Shown piece after piece: positions 29,967-42,628 of a stretch of 64,000 nt of DNA. The stretch lies in contig CM046880.1 in NCBI GenBank assembly GCA_025667525.1, forward strand, positions 593,129,895-593,193,894. The letters run 5' to 3'. The notes under the pieces were generated by a model. That model did no database searches. It was not told the DNA's origin and was given only the letters and a program-made list of their open reading frames with translations. Origin of the DNA: Glebionis coronaria. Lineage: Eukaryota; Streptophyta; Magnoliopsida; Asterales; Asteraceae. Positions within the stretch are counted from its first letter, which is position 1. Every line of letters begins with the position of its first letter. A program made the position numbers and the translations under genes.

Positions 29967-31800
29967 TGATAGGTGTGTAAACACCCATCCTTTTCACCAC
30001 TTAATTACAATAATAACCGAGCCAAAACGTGTGTTTTATGTCATTTATGTCAGAATTATGCGTGGTTTGTGTTTTTGTTGTGATTTAGGACAAAAAGGTG
30101 AAAAGTGGAGAAAACACAGGCATTCACGGGCTTTTATCGAAGAAAAAGACGAAAGACGAAGTCGAGAAGTCAAGAGTGCAAAAAGAACGGAAGTCCAAGA
30201 CCAATTCTGAAGATTTATAGAAGAAAAAGTCAAAAGACGGAAGTTTACTTAAAGCCGAAGAACTCAAGTCTTATTTATTGAAGAATTAAAAGACGAGTTT
30301 AAAGAAATCCCAAGACAAAGTCCAAGTATTAAGAAGATTAACAAAGGATTAAGAAGATCAAGGATCAAAGCATGCAATTAAGGAAAAGTGGAAAAAGGGA
30401 GGAAGCTTCCTAAGCACTCCTTAATCTCCCCTATAAATAGATTAGGATGTATTCATTTTCATTTTGTTGGCTAGTTTGACTAACTATGCTCTTCCACTTT
30501 AATTTTTGCACATTTAAATTCATGTCATTTACTTTATTGTCAAATTTAAATACATGTCTTGCACCTTAAATACCTTTAATTTCAAGTAAGTTTCCATTTT
30601 TAATTCTTGTCAATCTTTATTTTTAATGTCAATCTCCTATCTACCTTTCTTTATTTGATCTTAATCTTCATGCTTTATTGTTTATGTTCATGTTCTTGAT
30701 TTTTTATTGATTTATTTAAGTGGGTTTTGATCATTTTGGTTAGTTTTGTTAGTTTGATTTGTTTTAGATTGTTTGTTTATGATTTGTAGATGTTTATTGA
30801 TTAGTTAGATTTAATCTTGTGGTTGATTTTGTTTAGATTTTATTAGATCCGTATTATTTTTGGTTCTTCCTTGTTCTTCGCTGCATATTTCTGTTCCCAG
30901 GATTATTCCGGATCAAGCACAACAGAACATTCCGGATCAAGGTTTTGTGAAGAAACATTCCGGATCAAGACTATATTCCGGATCAGTGGAAAAGTTGGTT
31001 CATTCGGAATATTTGATATTCCGGATCAAAGCTTTATTCCGGATCAAGCAAGATATTCCGGATCAGGGAGTTTCATCCGGAATCTTCAACATTTCGGATC
31101 AAGGAAATATTCCGGATCAAAGAGTTTCATTCGGAATAATTAATTATTCCGGATCAAAGTCTTCATCCGGAATCTTCAACATTCCGGATCAACAACATTC
31201 CGAATCAAGGACCATTATTCCGAATCAAGACTTTATTCCGGATAAGTGACATATTCCGGATAAAGGATTTATTCCGAATCAAGGATTTTGGTGAATATTC
31301 CGAGTGAAGAAGAATCATTACGAACGAAGGTGACATTCCGGATGAGTGATTATTCCGAATGAAGGATTATTCCGGATGAGCTATCTTTCAGGTTCTTTTT
31401 AGTTTATGTTTTTAACTTTCTGTTTTTAATTTTCAAGCTTTATTTTTTCCGCCTTTTTCCTTAGTCGCACTTTAAGTTTATTTGCCATAGATTTATTTTA
31501 GCCTTGCCTTAGTTTTAAGTTTTAGTTGCGTTTTAAGTTTGCCTTAGTTAGATTTAAGTTTGCGTTATTTACTCTTAGTGCCTTTTAATTTTAGTCACGC
31601 TTTTAAATTCTTGTCTTTTATTTTAAATTAGTTTTAGATTTACTTTAATTTCCTTTTACTTTTACGTCTTGCACATTTTATTTTAAAACAACCAAAAATA
31701 TTCTTTTCCACCAAAAACAATTGAGTCGCATTTTGAACCGGAAATCAATTCGTTAAGATACCGAGAAACGAACTTTTCAACTAGCAAAATCTCTTCATTA
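29967..31800 (+). repeat. LTR 2 (shared, middle) of Athila-like array
   Basis: 1,834 bp with the same TG start and TCTTCATTA end as LTR 1. It serves as 3' LTR of domain 1 and 5' LTR of domain 2, with no target duplication on either side. Confidence 0.9.
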
Positions 31801-32041
31801 AAATGGCGCCACTGCCGGCTCTTTTCGTAAAGATTAACGGTTTTCTGTGAAAGACGCGTTGCTTTTTGGGATCCGTTCACTCGTGAACGTTATTTTTCGT
31901 ATAAAAAAATTTCAAAATATCCCAAAACATTTGAAAAATCATAAAAAGCATTTATTTTTCAAAGTTTTGCACCAAAAATATTCCTCTTTATCCTCTATTA
32001 TGTTTAATTCTTTTCTTTACCCCTCTTATTTATAATTCTTC

Positions 32042-33517
32042 ATGGATTCGTCTTGTGTGCGGTGTGGGAGACCATGGCATGGTTTTCAAACATGTCAATG
32101 GTGTACTTGTGAGCGGTGTGGTTTTGATATCGACGATACACAATTTGGATTTTGTCCATTTTGCAATTCAACAAATTCATACTTCTCCTCTTACAATACT
32201 TTCCCACCCTCTCCCGTCTATGTCAATCCCTATCCTCAGGATGCACCGGGTTTTTCTCCATACCTGTGGTGCTATATTTGTGGGGGCCCTCACGATGCTT
32301 CTTCTTGTGATCCTTCGAAGGTCTTTGAGAAAGTTCCGTGCTATCATCCCAGTGTGTATAACTTTGAGCCCCCACATTATACCGTCAGTCATCAACCCTT
32401 TTGTGCACTTCCTCCTGAGCAAATGGCCACACTTTTTGACACCTTTCACAAAGTTCAAGAAGCTTGCAACAAGATGATGGAGAAATGTCAAGCGGATCAG
32501 CAACAAGAGCAGGTGTCTAACCTTAATGCTTATACTCCTCCTCTTGTGCCTCCATATTATTATGACAGTGATGACGATGAGAGTCCTATTTCTTGGAACG
32601 ATGAGAATTCTATTCCTTCGCCCGACTTGCCGGCTCTGGAGCCTAAGGATTCAACCATCCTAAGGGATGAGGATATTAGCACAATTCCTGCAAAGGAATC
32701 CGACGAATTCATAAAGTCTAGTGCTGATAACCTTGTCCCAATTCCAAGTGAATCTGAGTTGACATCCGACAGTGACGATGAGTATGATGCACTTTCTTCT
32801 GATGATGTTCCTTCCACCAACACTTTGGAAGAGGATTCTTTGGCTTTCTCTAATCCTCTTTTTGATCAAGATGATGATTTTACTTCTAGTGATGACGAGT
32901 CACTATCTGATGAAGACGTTCCGAAGGAAACTTTCAAGATTTATTCGAACCCTTTATTTGATTTTGATGACGATTACATATCTAGTGAGGTGAATCCTCA
33001 CTTTGACGAAGGGATTGAGGACATTGATAGCTCTGCTTCTCTTGCTATTGGTGAGCTTACTTTGTTAGCCATGCCCCCTTCTATCGCTGAGGTGGAGAGT
33101 TCTAACTCTACTGGAAAGGTACCGCAGGTGGAAGGTAATTCTTCTCTTACTTCTCCTACTATATTGCCCCCTCATCCTACTGAATGCACGCCCAAGCGGG
33201 TGATGTATCAATTTCACTCTCCGGGAAATGAGGATGAGTGTTTTGACCCGGGAGGTGAAAATGACCATTCTATGATTGATACCCTTACGGCTTTGCCAAT
33301 TGGTCCGCATCCATTGTCTTTGGAGGATGACAATGTGATCCCTTTACCCACCCCACCTCCCGTGGATCAAGATTTCACATACTTCTCGTATGTTGAAAGG
33401 ACCTTCCTACCATTCAAGACTTATCCTCCTGCCTCTCCTTTGTTATATTCCTCCGAGAACGAGGACAAGTTCTTTGATCCCGGTATTACATTTGAGGCTT
33501 CCCCATGGACCATTTAA
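32042..33517 (+). CDS. Athila-like non-autonomous element protein, 491 aa, intact
   Basis: The start ATG at 32042 gives MDSSCVRCGRPWHGFQTCQW. Residues 5-42 hold CxxC pairs (CVRC, CQWCTCERC, CPFC). About residues 76-88 have WCYICGGPHDASSC, a zinc-knuckle-like C-X2-C-X3-H-X4-C. The middle (about 170-350) is very acidic with SNPLFDQDDDFTSSDDES-type repeats, and the C-terminus is Pro-rich (PLPTPPPVDQDF, FDPGITF). I associate this layout with proteins from Athila-related elements in Asteraceae, where it precedes or replaces Gag. It probably binds RNA through the Cys-rich head; function is otherwise unknown. It is the only intact frame of the 13-kb element and is flanked by a primer binding site and non-coding sequence. 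Confidence 0.8.
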   Translation: MDSSCVRCGRPWHGFQTCQWCTCERCGFDIDDTQFGFCPFCNSTNSYFSSYNTFPPSPVYVNPYPQDAPGFSPYLWCYICGGPHDASSCDPSKVFEKVPCYHPSVYNFEPPHYTVSHQPFCALPPEQMATLFDTFHKVQEACNKMMEKCQADQQQEQVSNLNAYTPPLVPPYYYDSDDDESPISWNDENSIPSPDLPALEPKDSTILRDEDISTIPAKESDEFIKSSADNLVPIPSESELTSDSDDEYDALSSDDVPSTNTLEEDSLAFSNPLFDQDDDFTSSDDESLSDEDVPKETFKIYSNPLFDFDDDYISSEVNPHFDEGIEDIDSSASLAIGELTLLAMPPSIAEVESSNSTGKVPQVEGNSSLTSPTILPPHPTECTPKRVMYQFHSPGNEDECFDPGGENDHSMIDTLTALPIGPHPLSLEDDNVIPLPTPPPVDQDFTYFSYVERTFLPFKTYPPASPLLYSSENEDKFFDPGITFEASPWTI

Positions 33518-35550
33518 TTCGGGGACGAGTCAGGCTCGTGACTCGGTTAACAAAAACAAACGCTTTTTGGGTGGCAACCCAACTATCTATCTATCTTTTT
33601 CTTTGTTTTTACCATTAGTGTAGGGGGATACCCGTTGGTGTTTGCTATCTCCTCTCTTCTACTATTCAGGGATTCGAGCGCTCAATGATCCACTCTTGAT
33701 GATTCTTGACGACCCGTGATTCCATGTTCCCATTTTCCCGGTTCTATCCTAAACTCTTTTCGATTCACTATTTTATATTTTCTAATATTTAAATAGGAAT
33801 CTCGTTAGTTGTCTTTTCCTTAGCAAGATTTAAACAAAGTGCACAATGTCCTAAGTGTAGGGGAGTTTACTCCCACATGCTTAAACATTGAGGACAATGT
33901 TTATCTTAAGTGTAGGGGGGACTTCTATCGAAGTTAAGTGGCCTTTTCCTTGTATTTGTCCTCATTTTAACCAGAAAATCAAATTTTCGACATTTTTCAA
34001 AATTCTTGATCTATTTTGGCCTATTAGTCTTTACCTTTGTATAGTTATTTTCTTTCCTTGTTAGAATAAATTTTTAATAAAGTGGTTTTAATTTTCAAAC
34101 GTTGTGTATCTTTTGACTCAACTCGAGTTTACTTATCTAAGTTTACTCTAGCTAGTATCCTTTACGTGTTTAAGTCAAGATTTGCTAGGCTTTTATTTAG
34201 GGAGCTATAAAACGCGAAAGTCTTAACTCTCACGGGTTAAGAACAAGAACATTTCGCAAGTTCCTATAATTGATCCTAGAGAGTCGTTTATCAAGGGAAC
34301 TTTAAAATGCGATTTCTAAACTTGAAAGAGTCTAAGAATTTGCAAGATCCTATAGATGACTCGAAAACCCAAAACTTTGATTTAATAGGCTAAGCATCCA
34401 CGAGTCTCATTCCTTGAGATTTTAAACTGTGGAGAACGAGAGATGATAGAGTCAATTATAAGTTTGGTATTCTTTCGTGAATTTATGTGAGTTAATTATA
34501 AGCCTATTCTCCCATTGCTTGCTAATAAATTTATCTGCAATAAATAAGGTTGTACGATTTGAAAAGTTACTTAACTTCTAGCCCAAGATCGTTTAAAAGT
34601 TGATCGGTATGGATTAGAGTTCATAGCCAAGGCATAACTTATTGAAGCGGGACGCGAAGATTGGCGAGTCCGAAAAGGCCCTAACAAGGCATGAGGGCTA
34701 TATTTTGTTGCTAAAGATCCCAAGTGATGTGAAAAATCATTTATCAAAGATCAATATGAAGGATCGAGACACACGACGAAAAGCAAAAACTCCCCAAAAG
34801 TCATGGAGAAATCTATCTGAAAAGGCCCTAACAAGGTATGAGGATAAATAGATCCAAGTCCAAAAAGGAGACGGATCGTTGTATATCAAAGTCCAAAATA
34901 AAGACTGGAGAAAAATGAAGAAGTCGTGGTCCAAGTATGAATCTCTCAAAACTTCACATGAAGAAATTCCTATATGAAGAGAAGGCCATTATTTCATGAA
35001 CGTCTCTCAAGGTTTGAAGTATGAAGTCGCTGCCAAATATCGGTCCGAGAAAGGTCTCAAATCGCGAAGCGAGTTATGCCAAGATATGAACTTTATGAGG
35101 TCCCGAGAAGCAGTTTTAAAAGATTTTGTCCTTTAGCTAACTATTGATTAAATCGTTCACTTTATTTTCGGCCTAATAAACTATCGAAATAAGTCAACAA
35201 TGTATCCTCGTGATCATTCAAAACAACAATAAAATATAAGAGATACACCTAGGAATAAGGGAGTCTAAGTGAGTAATTGGCCCACGTGAGTTCGTGTTAG
35301 TTTACTAACTTATAATAACAATGATCTCGTTTTTAAGCTTGGTTTGGAGAAAGTTAAAACTTGAGAATGATGATTATTCACAACATTTCCAAAACCCGAA
35401 GGTATGTTTTTGATTTCTTTACTTTGAATGTTTATAATTTTCTATCTCTTTAATAAAGGCCAACATGGATTGATTTTGATGAAAAATGTAAACGTGCTTT
35501 GTAACTAATGCATTGCATGAGGACATTGCAATGGTCAAGTGTAGGGGATT
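33518..35550 (+). other. 3' non-coding part of internal domain 2, with polypurine tract
   Basis: Nearly identical to 27937-29966, with few substitutions and a 3-bp insertion near 34408. It ends in AAGTGTAGGGGATT before LTR 3. Confidence 0.75.
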
Positions 35551-37541
35551 TGATAGGTGTGTAAACACCCATCCTTTTTACCACTTAATTACAATAATAA
35601 CCGAGCCAAAACGTGTATTTTATGTCATTTATGTCGGAATTATGTGTGGTTTGTGTTTTTGTTGTGATTTAGGACGAAAAGGTGAAAAGTGGAGAAAACA
35701 CAGACATTCACGGGCTTTTATCGAAGAAAAAGACGAAAGACGAAGTCGAGAAGTCAAGAGTGCAAAAAGAACGGAAGTCCAAGACCAATTCTGAAGATTT
35801 ATCGAAGAAAAAGTCAAAAGACGGAAGTTTACTTAAAGCCGAATAACTCAAGTCTTATTTATTGAAGAATTAAAAGACGAGTTTAAAGAAATCCCAAGAC
35901 AAAGTCCAAGTATTAAGAAGATTAACAAAGGATTAAGAAGATCAAGGACTAAAGCATGCAATTAAGGAAAAGTGGAAAGAGGGAGGAAGCTTCCAAAGCA
36001 CTCTTAATCTCCCCTATAAATAGATTAGGATGTATTCATTATCATTTTGTTGGCTAGTTTGACAAACTATGCTCTTCCACTTTAATTTTTGCACATTTAA
36101 ATTCATGTCATTTACTTTATTGTCAAATTTAAATACATGTCTTGCACCTTAAATACCTTTAATTTCAAGTAAGTTTCCATTTTTAATTCTTGTCAATCTT
36201 TATTTTTAATGTCAATCTCCTATCTACCTTTCTTTATTTGATCTTAATCTTCATGCTTTATTGTTTATGTTCATGTTCTTGATTTTTTATTGATTTATTT
36301 AAGTGGGTTTTGATCATTTTGGTTAGTTTTGTTAGTTTGATTGTTTTAGATTGTTTGTTTATGATTTGTAGATGTTTATTGATTAATTAGATTTAATCTT
36401 GTGGTTGATTTTGTTTAGATTTTATTAGATCCGTATTATTTTTGGTTCTTCCTTGTTCTTCGCTGAATATTTCTGTTCCCAGGATTATTCCGGATCAAGC
36501 ACAGCAGAACATTCCGGATTAAGGTTTTGTGAAGAAACATTCCGGATCAAGACTATATTCCGGATCAGTGGAAAAGTTGGTTCATTCGGAATATTTGATA
36601 TTCCGGATCAAAGCTTTATTCCGGATCAAGGAAGATATCCTGGATCAGGGAGTTTCATCCGAAATCTTCAACATTCCGGATCAAGGAAATATTCCGGATC
36701 AAAGAGTTTCATTCGGAATAATTAATTATTCCGGATCAAAGTCTTCATCCGGAATCTTCAACATTCCGGATCAGCAACATTCCAAATCAAGGACCATTAT
36801 TCCGAATCAAGACTTTATTCCGGATAAGTGACATATTCCGGATAAAGGATTTATTCCGAATCAAGGATTTTGGTGAATATTCCGAGTGAAGAAGAATCAT
36901 TCCGAACGAAGGTGACATTCCGGATGAGTGATTATTCCGAATGAAGGATTATTCCGGATGAGCTATCTTTCAGGTTCTTTTTAGTTTATGTTTTTAACTT
37001 TCTGTTTTTATTTTTCAAGCTTTATTTTTTCCGCCTTTTTCCTTAGTCGCACTTTAAGTTTATTTGCCTTAGATTTATTTTTGCCTTGCCTTAGTTTTAA
37101 GTTTTAGTTGCGTTTTAAGTTTGCCTTAGTTAGATTCAAGTTTGCGTTATTTACTCTTAGTGCCTTTTAATTTTCAAGCTTTATTTTTCCCGCCTTTTTC
37201 CTTAGTCGCACTTTAAGTTTATTTGCCTTAGATTTATTTTTGCCTTGCCTTAGTTTTAAGTTTTAGTTGCGTTTTAAGTTTGCCTTAGTTAGATTTAAGT
37301 TTGCGTTATTTACTCTTAGTGCCTTTTAATTTTAGTCACGCTTTTAAATTCTTGTCTTTTATTTTAAATTAGTTTTAGATTTACTTTAATTTCCTTTTAC
37401 TTTTACGTCTTGCACATTTTATTTTAAAACAACCAAAAATATTCTTTTCCACCAAAAACAATTGAGTCGCATTTTGAACCGGAAATCAATTCGTTAAGAT
37501 ACCGAGAAACGAACTTTTCAACTAGCAAAATCTCTTCATTA
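35551..37541 (+). repeat. LTR 3 of Athila-like array, with internal 153-bp duplication
   Basis: 1,991 bp. It is longer than the others because a segment starting TTTCAAGCTTTATTTTT (37014 and again about 37167) is duplicated in tandem. It is followed by target duplication CATGT (37542-37546). Confidence 0.9.
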
Positions 37542-38379
37542 CATGTATTGGGTCTAAAACACGCAAACATGTTCACATAAGGTGTTTTTTCATTGTTGAA
37601 CACTTTTTATTCAAAGTCCTTTTTTATGCAGAATTTCTCCAGTCTGCTGCACTTTGCTGTTTTTGACCAACTTATACCTGGAATCAAGACCTGAAACTAT
37701 TTTGTTGGGAACTAGACTCTCTTTCCTTTCCGGAAAGGTAAAGCACACTCCAATGGAAGTTACGGTTATTTTTCTATGATTTTTCAAAGTAGGCGCAAAT
37801 TTTTGCAAAGCTTGTTGTCTCGTTTCTAAATATGTCCAAAACGACCTAAAACGCATGTTAAGTTATTCTAACTTTTACCAAACTCATAACACATCTTATT
37901 AAACATGTTTAGGTCATCTTTCTTCAAATCTTAAGCCAAATTTACATGTTTAGGCACCATATTAAGCTCTAGCCAAACACCCACTAATTTAACATTAACA
38001 TTCATAACATCTAATAAAAACATAAATTCTTGTAACCTTTTAACCATGATTCAACAACTTTATTTTTAACATAATCTCATCTTAATAATACCTTAAATAT
38101 CATATATAATTGGGTTTATATAACCTCAATTAGCACAAAACCCCAATTAGCATAAACCCTTAAATCAACTATGAACATGAATTAGAGAAAGATTGCTTAC
38201 TAACCTTGATGTGGATTTCTAATAACACCATGATACTTGCAAGGCCATACTAAAATTCACCTTAAATCATCTCTATGATGATTTATTCATTATGAGGTTT
38301 TCTTTTATCTTCCATCCAAGAACTCACACTGAAGACACGAGTGTTATGAGGATAATTCTGGACTTGTGAGGTTAGTAAG
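37542..38379 (-). repeat. LARD LTR, unit B, segment 2 of 3
   Basis: Homologous to 6969-7795. The 81-residue minus frame inside it is chance. It ends in GTAAG (38375-38379), the target duplication of the solo LTR. Confidence 0.88.
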
Positions 38380-40286
38380 TGATAGGTGTGTAAACACCCA
38401 TCCTTTTACAACTTAATTACAATAATAACCGGGCCAAAACGTGTATTTTATGACATTTATGTCGGAATTATGCGTGGTTTGTGTTTTTGTTGTGATTTAG
38501 GACGAAAAGGTGAAAAGTGGAGAAAACACGGGCATTCACGGGCTTTTATTGAAGAAAAAGATGAAAGACGAGGTCGAAAGATCAAGAGTGCGAAAAGAAC
38601 GGAAGTCCAAGACCAATTCTGAAGATTTATCGAAGAAAAAGTCAAAAGACGGAAGTTTACTTAAAGCCGAAGAACTCAAGTCTAATTTATTGAAGAATTA
38701 CAAGACGAGTTCAAAGAAATTCCGAGCCAAAAGTCATTAAAGTCCAAGATTTGAGAAGATTAAAAGGCTTAAGGACTAAGCTTGCAATTAAGGGAAAGAA
38801 GAAAGAGGGAGGAAACTTCCTAAGCTCCTCCCTAATATCCCTATATATAGATTAGACCTCTTTCATTTGTAGTTGTTGGTGGCTTGACAACCCACTCATC
38901 CACCATTTTCATTTCCCTGCATTTTAATTTCTTGCACCTTAATCTTCATGTATTGCACCTTTAAATTCCTTTTAATTCCAAGTAAGTTTACCTTTGATTG
39001 TTGTTAATCTTCATCTTTTATTGTTAATCTCCTTCTACCTTTCTTGTTTGATTTGTTCTTCATCTTTATTGTTCATGTTCTTGATTTTTATGGTTTTGAT
39101 TAAGTGGGTTTTGATTATTTTGGTTATGATTGTTGGTGTTATTGATTTGGTTTGATTGGTTATTGATAGTAGATCATTTGTGGTTGTTTTGGATTAATCT
39201 TTTGGTTAATCTTGATTAGTTTTGATTAAATTCGTGCTTGGTTTTCATCTCATGTTCTTCATTCATTCTACTGTTAATATTTCCCAGTAACTGTGCCAAA
39301 CCAACTTTATTTTAAAAATTTCCGAACCAGATTTTATTTGGAAGTTCCGAGTCAGATATTTGAAAGTTCCGAATCAGCTTATCTTAAAAAGTTCCGAACC
39401 AACTTTATTTGAAAGTTCCGAACCAGATTTTATTTGAAAGTTCCGAACCAGAGTTTTGAGAAAGTTCCGAACCAGTTTAAAAGTTCCGAGTCAGATTTGT
39501 TTTAAAAGTTCCGAAGCAATATTTATTTAAATGTTCCGAACCAATAAAAAGTACCGAACCAGAAGTTTTTGAAAGTTCCGAATCGGAAGATTTGTAAAGT
39601 TCCGAGTCGGAAGATTTAAAATGTTCCGAACAAAGTAATACAATTCACCTACGTGCTGGCAGCTTAGCCATTTTGGCGCCAAAAACAAGCAGCTAGGCTG
39701 GCTGCTTCCAGCAGCTAGCCTGCCTGCTTGCTTATTTATTAGTATTGTTCCGTAATTGTCTAGTTTTATCTGAAAGTTGTTCCAATTTTATTTTGTGAAG
39801 GTTACGTATTTTTAGTTGAATTTTTCGTCTAATTTTAAAATTAATATTTTTTCGTAAAGTTCAAGTTTTATCTTTTATTTAGTACCCGCTTTAGGTTTTG
39901 CCTCGTTTAGCTTTAAATTACCATTTTAGTTTTATTCTCTCCTTTTTCATTTAGTAAACTTTATTTTCGAGTCGATAGTTAATTTCGTCTTTTATATTTA
40001 TTTTTATTAATTGTTTCGCTTTAAATTACGTTTTATTATTTGTTTTAATATTCGTTTTAATATCGTTTTAACTTTTAGTTTTTAATATTCACCTTGTTTT
40101 ACTTTTATTATTTGTACTTGTCTTTAGTTTGTTTTTAATTACTTTTCGCATTTACTTTTTAATTAGTTATAGATAATCAACTTCCCTTTTTCTTAACCAA
40201 AAACAATTGAGTCACACATTTAACCGGAAAATCGATTCGTTAAGACACCGAGAAACGAACTTTCAACTAGCAAAATCTATATATTA
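38380..40286 (+). mobile_element. Solo LTR of an Athila-related element (1.9 kb)
   Basis: It starts TGATAGGTGTGTAAACACCC like the big element but diverges inside, and ends CTAGCAAAATCTATATATTA. The target duplication GTAAG (38375-38379, 40287-40291) is perfect, and unit A at 7791-7800 is the empty site. It contains TATATATAGATTAG near 38853 and a minisatellite at 39300-39630 built on AGTTCCGAACCAGA. No internal domain remains, so it was left by LTR-LTR recombination. Confidence 0.9.
39300..39630 (+). repeat. AGTTCCGAACCAGA minisatellite in solo LTR
   Basis: About fifteen spaced copies with variants TTCCGAACCAG, TTCCGAGTCAG and TTCCGAATCAG, the same variant classes as in the copia leader. Confidence 0.88.
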
Positions 40287-40607
40287 GTAAGACACGAGGG
40301 TATTCATGTAATTTCAGTCCCTAAAAAGGAACTTTCAATTGTGGCAAGAATGAACCCTGTAGGCTAGAACAAGGTGGTTCTAGTACTAAAACAAAATGGT
40401 TTTAGTATTGATTTGGAATTTTGGTAACTTAGGTCCTCAATTACTTGGGGCACATAATACTTTCTAAAACCCTATACTCATATTGTAACTATCTGGTTTG
40501 ACTAACCAATCACGTAAAACATTCAAACTTATAAAAGTCATAGTCATACTTACGCAATGGCATTTTTGTAATAAAATATCTGATTACACCATTTTTGGTA
40601 TGTTACA
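40287..40607 (-). repeat. LARD LTR, unit B, segment 3 of 3
   Basis: Homologous to 7796-8120 and ending in GTTACA, followed by the same ACCAAATCCAAC flank as in unit A. Confidence 0.88.
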
Positions 40608-41727
40608 ACCAAATCCAACACCATTGAACTCCATCACACCCATCCATGAAGAGAGTATTCCTGAAACTTGTGTATCAAAATTGGACAAAGGCAATGGGAT
40701 TGCTGATGAAGCTCAGGCTCCACCTAAGAAGCTAGTATAGGCTTCAAGGAAACGAAGGACTAATCTTGATGCACCAATACTAGTTCCTTATGAGATTAAT
40801 GGGAAAATGTACAAGATGACAGCTAAACAGATTCAAGAGTACTTGGATCAAATGGAGAAGGATAAGACTAATGAGGCTTCAAGAGCTAAAATCCTCAAGG
40901 TGTCTACTGAGTTTGTGAAAGAAGTTGGTGGTGATCTAAAGGAACTTCTCTGTATGGCTGGTGGTCAAGAATTCATCAAAAAGCAAGCAGAAAAGCTTAA
41001 AGCCATTCAATATGCTATGATGAAGAAACAACAAAAAAGAAGTGTATAATTAAAGAAGTTGTTTGACCAGTACACTTGGATTACCACTCAAAGAAGAAAG
41101 ACTGAGCCTATCACCAATCTTCAGATCATCCCACACACTAAACTAGTCTCAATCTCTGTGTTTAGGAACAATGATGAAAGAAACTTTGAAGTGATGAAGA
41201 AATTATCTTTTGGGGATTTTGGACTCAGTGAATGGGATGAAATAGGAAGGATCCACATAATCAAAACAAACAAATGTGTACATGGACTGCTCAACTCACT
41301 CAGTGAGTGATATGAGAGACTAAAGAAAGTAAAGGAACAATTGGGTCTCACTAAGGAACATCCTTTAGGCTGAACAGGATCCAACAAAAACTGAAGGAAG
41401 AAAAAGAAAAAGGATTGAGTATGAGCCTAAAACAAGAATCCATGGGGGAAACTACCTGATCATGTCCCCTTTGTGAAAAATATGGTAATTGAAGAACCTG
41501 AGTAGGTTATCTTCTTTATTGATGAGTTTGGTGATCATGCCTTCCAAAGGGCGAGTGACATTGACAGGTGCAACACTGAGGGACTGTTTATCTACTTGGT
41601 CATGGTTGGACAACTACAGACTGAAGAGAATAAAAGGTTTGCAGTTAAGGTTAGAGACATGATAACAAGAAGATCTAGAGAAGGTGTTGAGCTCCTCAAA
41701 AGTGAAGAGGTAGGCAATGGAAGCCTG
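40608..41727 (+). pseudogene. Retrotransposon Gag/accessory ORF remnant, unit B
   Basis: Same remnant as 8121-9240. It has an extra stop (AAGCTAGTATAG, 40738) where unit A reads through, and another in-frame stop at 41047. Recognisable pieces are YKMTAKQIQEYLDQMEKD, KEVGGDLKELLCMAG and FEVMKKLSFGDFGLSEWDE. Confidence 0.7.
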
Positions 41728-42628
41728 AGTACTATGTTATCTTTTGTTTCTATGTTTTTTCTTGTAATAGACTGATAAGTCTTTGTAATGATGAATAAAA
41801 AGATGCACTTTGTTTAAAACAAGACTTTTCATTAGTAGCTCAGTCTGTATGAGAAGAAACCTCTTTTCTCACGTATTACAAAATAGACTTAGGCGTATTT
41901 TATATCAAAATAGAAAAAGATTGATAGGTCAGCTTTGTACATATTGATATTACTAATGGTCAATTCTGTACAAGGTGACCTTTCTGATGGATTTGAATAT
42001 CAATACGTCTAAGTATATTGTTTAATCTTGAACATTATGAAGTCACCGAGTGAACAGTAAGTTTGAAGAAATAAGATGTAGTACACACACTTTATCATGA
42101 CTTACCCTTTTAGGTTAGACAAAGGTACTGAGCTTGTAAAGGATTTTGTCCTCATACTAAGTTTAGGCTAAGACAAGTTTGTACCCGCACCTCAGTTGAA
42201 GACAAGAATTGCACATGGCAATTATTTGTCACGTACCTAGCCTTAGAGGCTATAAATATGATGCATTGTAAAAGAAACAATCAAGTTTGTGCACTCAATG
42301 CTTTAGTCATTCACAAACAAATTCTCTCTTCCAAATACGATAGATAGCACTTGAGTTATATAACTCATGTTGACTTAATCGTCGAACTTATTAATCGTGA
42401 GGATTGATATAGTTCGTTAGTGAGGATATCACAAACATTCATTGTCTATTCTATCCCTATTGTAGTTTCACATGCAATAGGGTATAATTCTTTAAATAAT
42501 AAGAGTTAAACATTAAAAAACCTTTTGTGTCTTATTTACTATAACGTTGTGTTAATTGCATTACTTTACCATGAGTTAGGTTTATACTTATCAATATTAA
42601 GTATAACACTAATTACAAGGGACCAACA
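41728..42628 (+). repeat. LTR-like 3' region of retroelement remnant, unit B
   Basis: Colinear with 9241-10132, ending GGGACCAACA. No partner LTR found. Confidence 0.4.

Larger units (their letters stand above)
24422..37541 (+). mobile_element. Athila-like Ty3/gypsy element, tandem LTR-internal-LTR-internal-LTR array
   Basis: Three LTRs (24422-26220, 29967-31800, 35551-37541) alternate with two nearly identical internal domains (26221-29966, 31801-35550). Each internal domain starts with a tRNA-Asp-type primer binding site and ends with a purine tract. A 5-bp target duplication CATGT flanks the whole array only, and the empty site is intact in unit A at 6969-6973. It therefore inserted once, and the tandem structure arose by unequal LTR recombination or during replication. 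No protease, RT, RNase H or integrase is present, so it depends on partners. The primer binding site and ORF type point to the Athila group. Confidence 0.9.

Noticed and set aside
26462..33310. Overlapping ORFs of 60-140 residues on both strands across the two Athila bodies
   Set aside because: They are shadow frames of the acidic protein gene, repeated identically in both copies.
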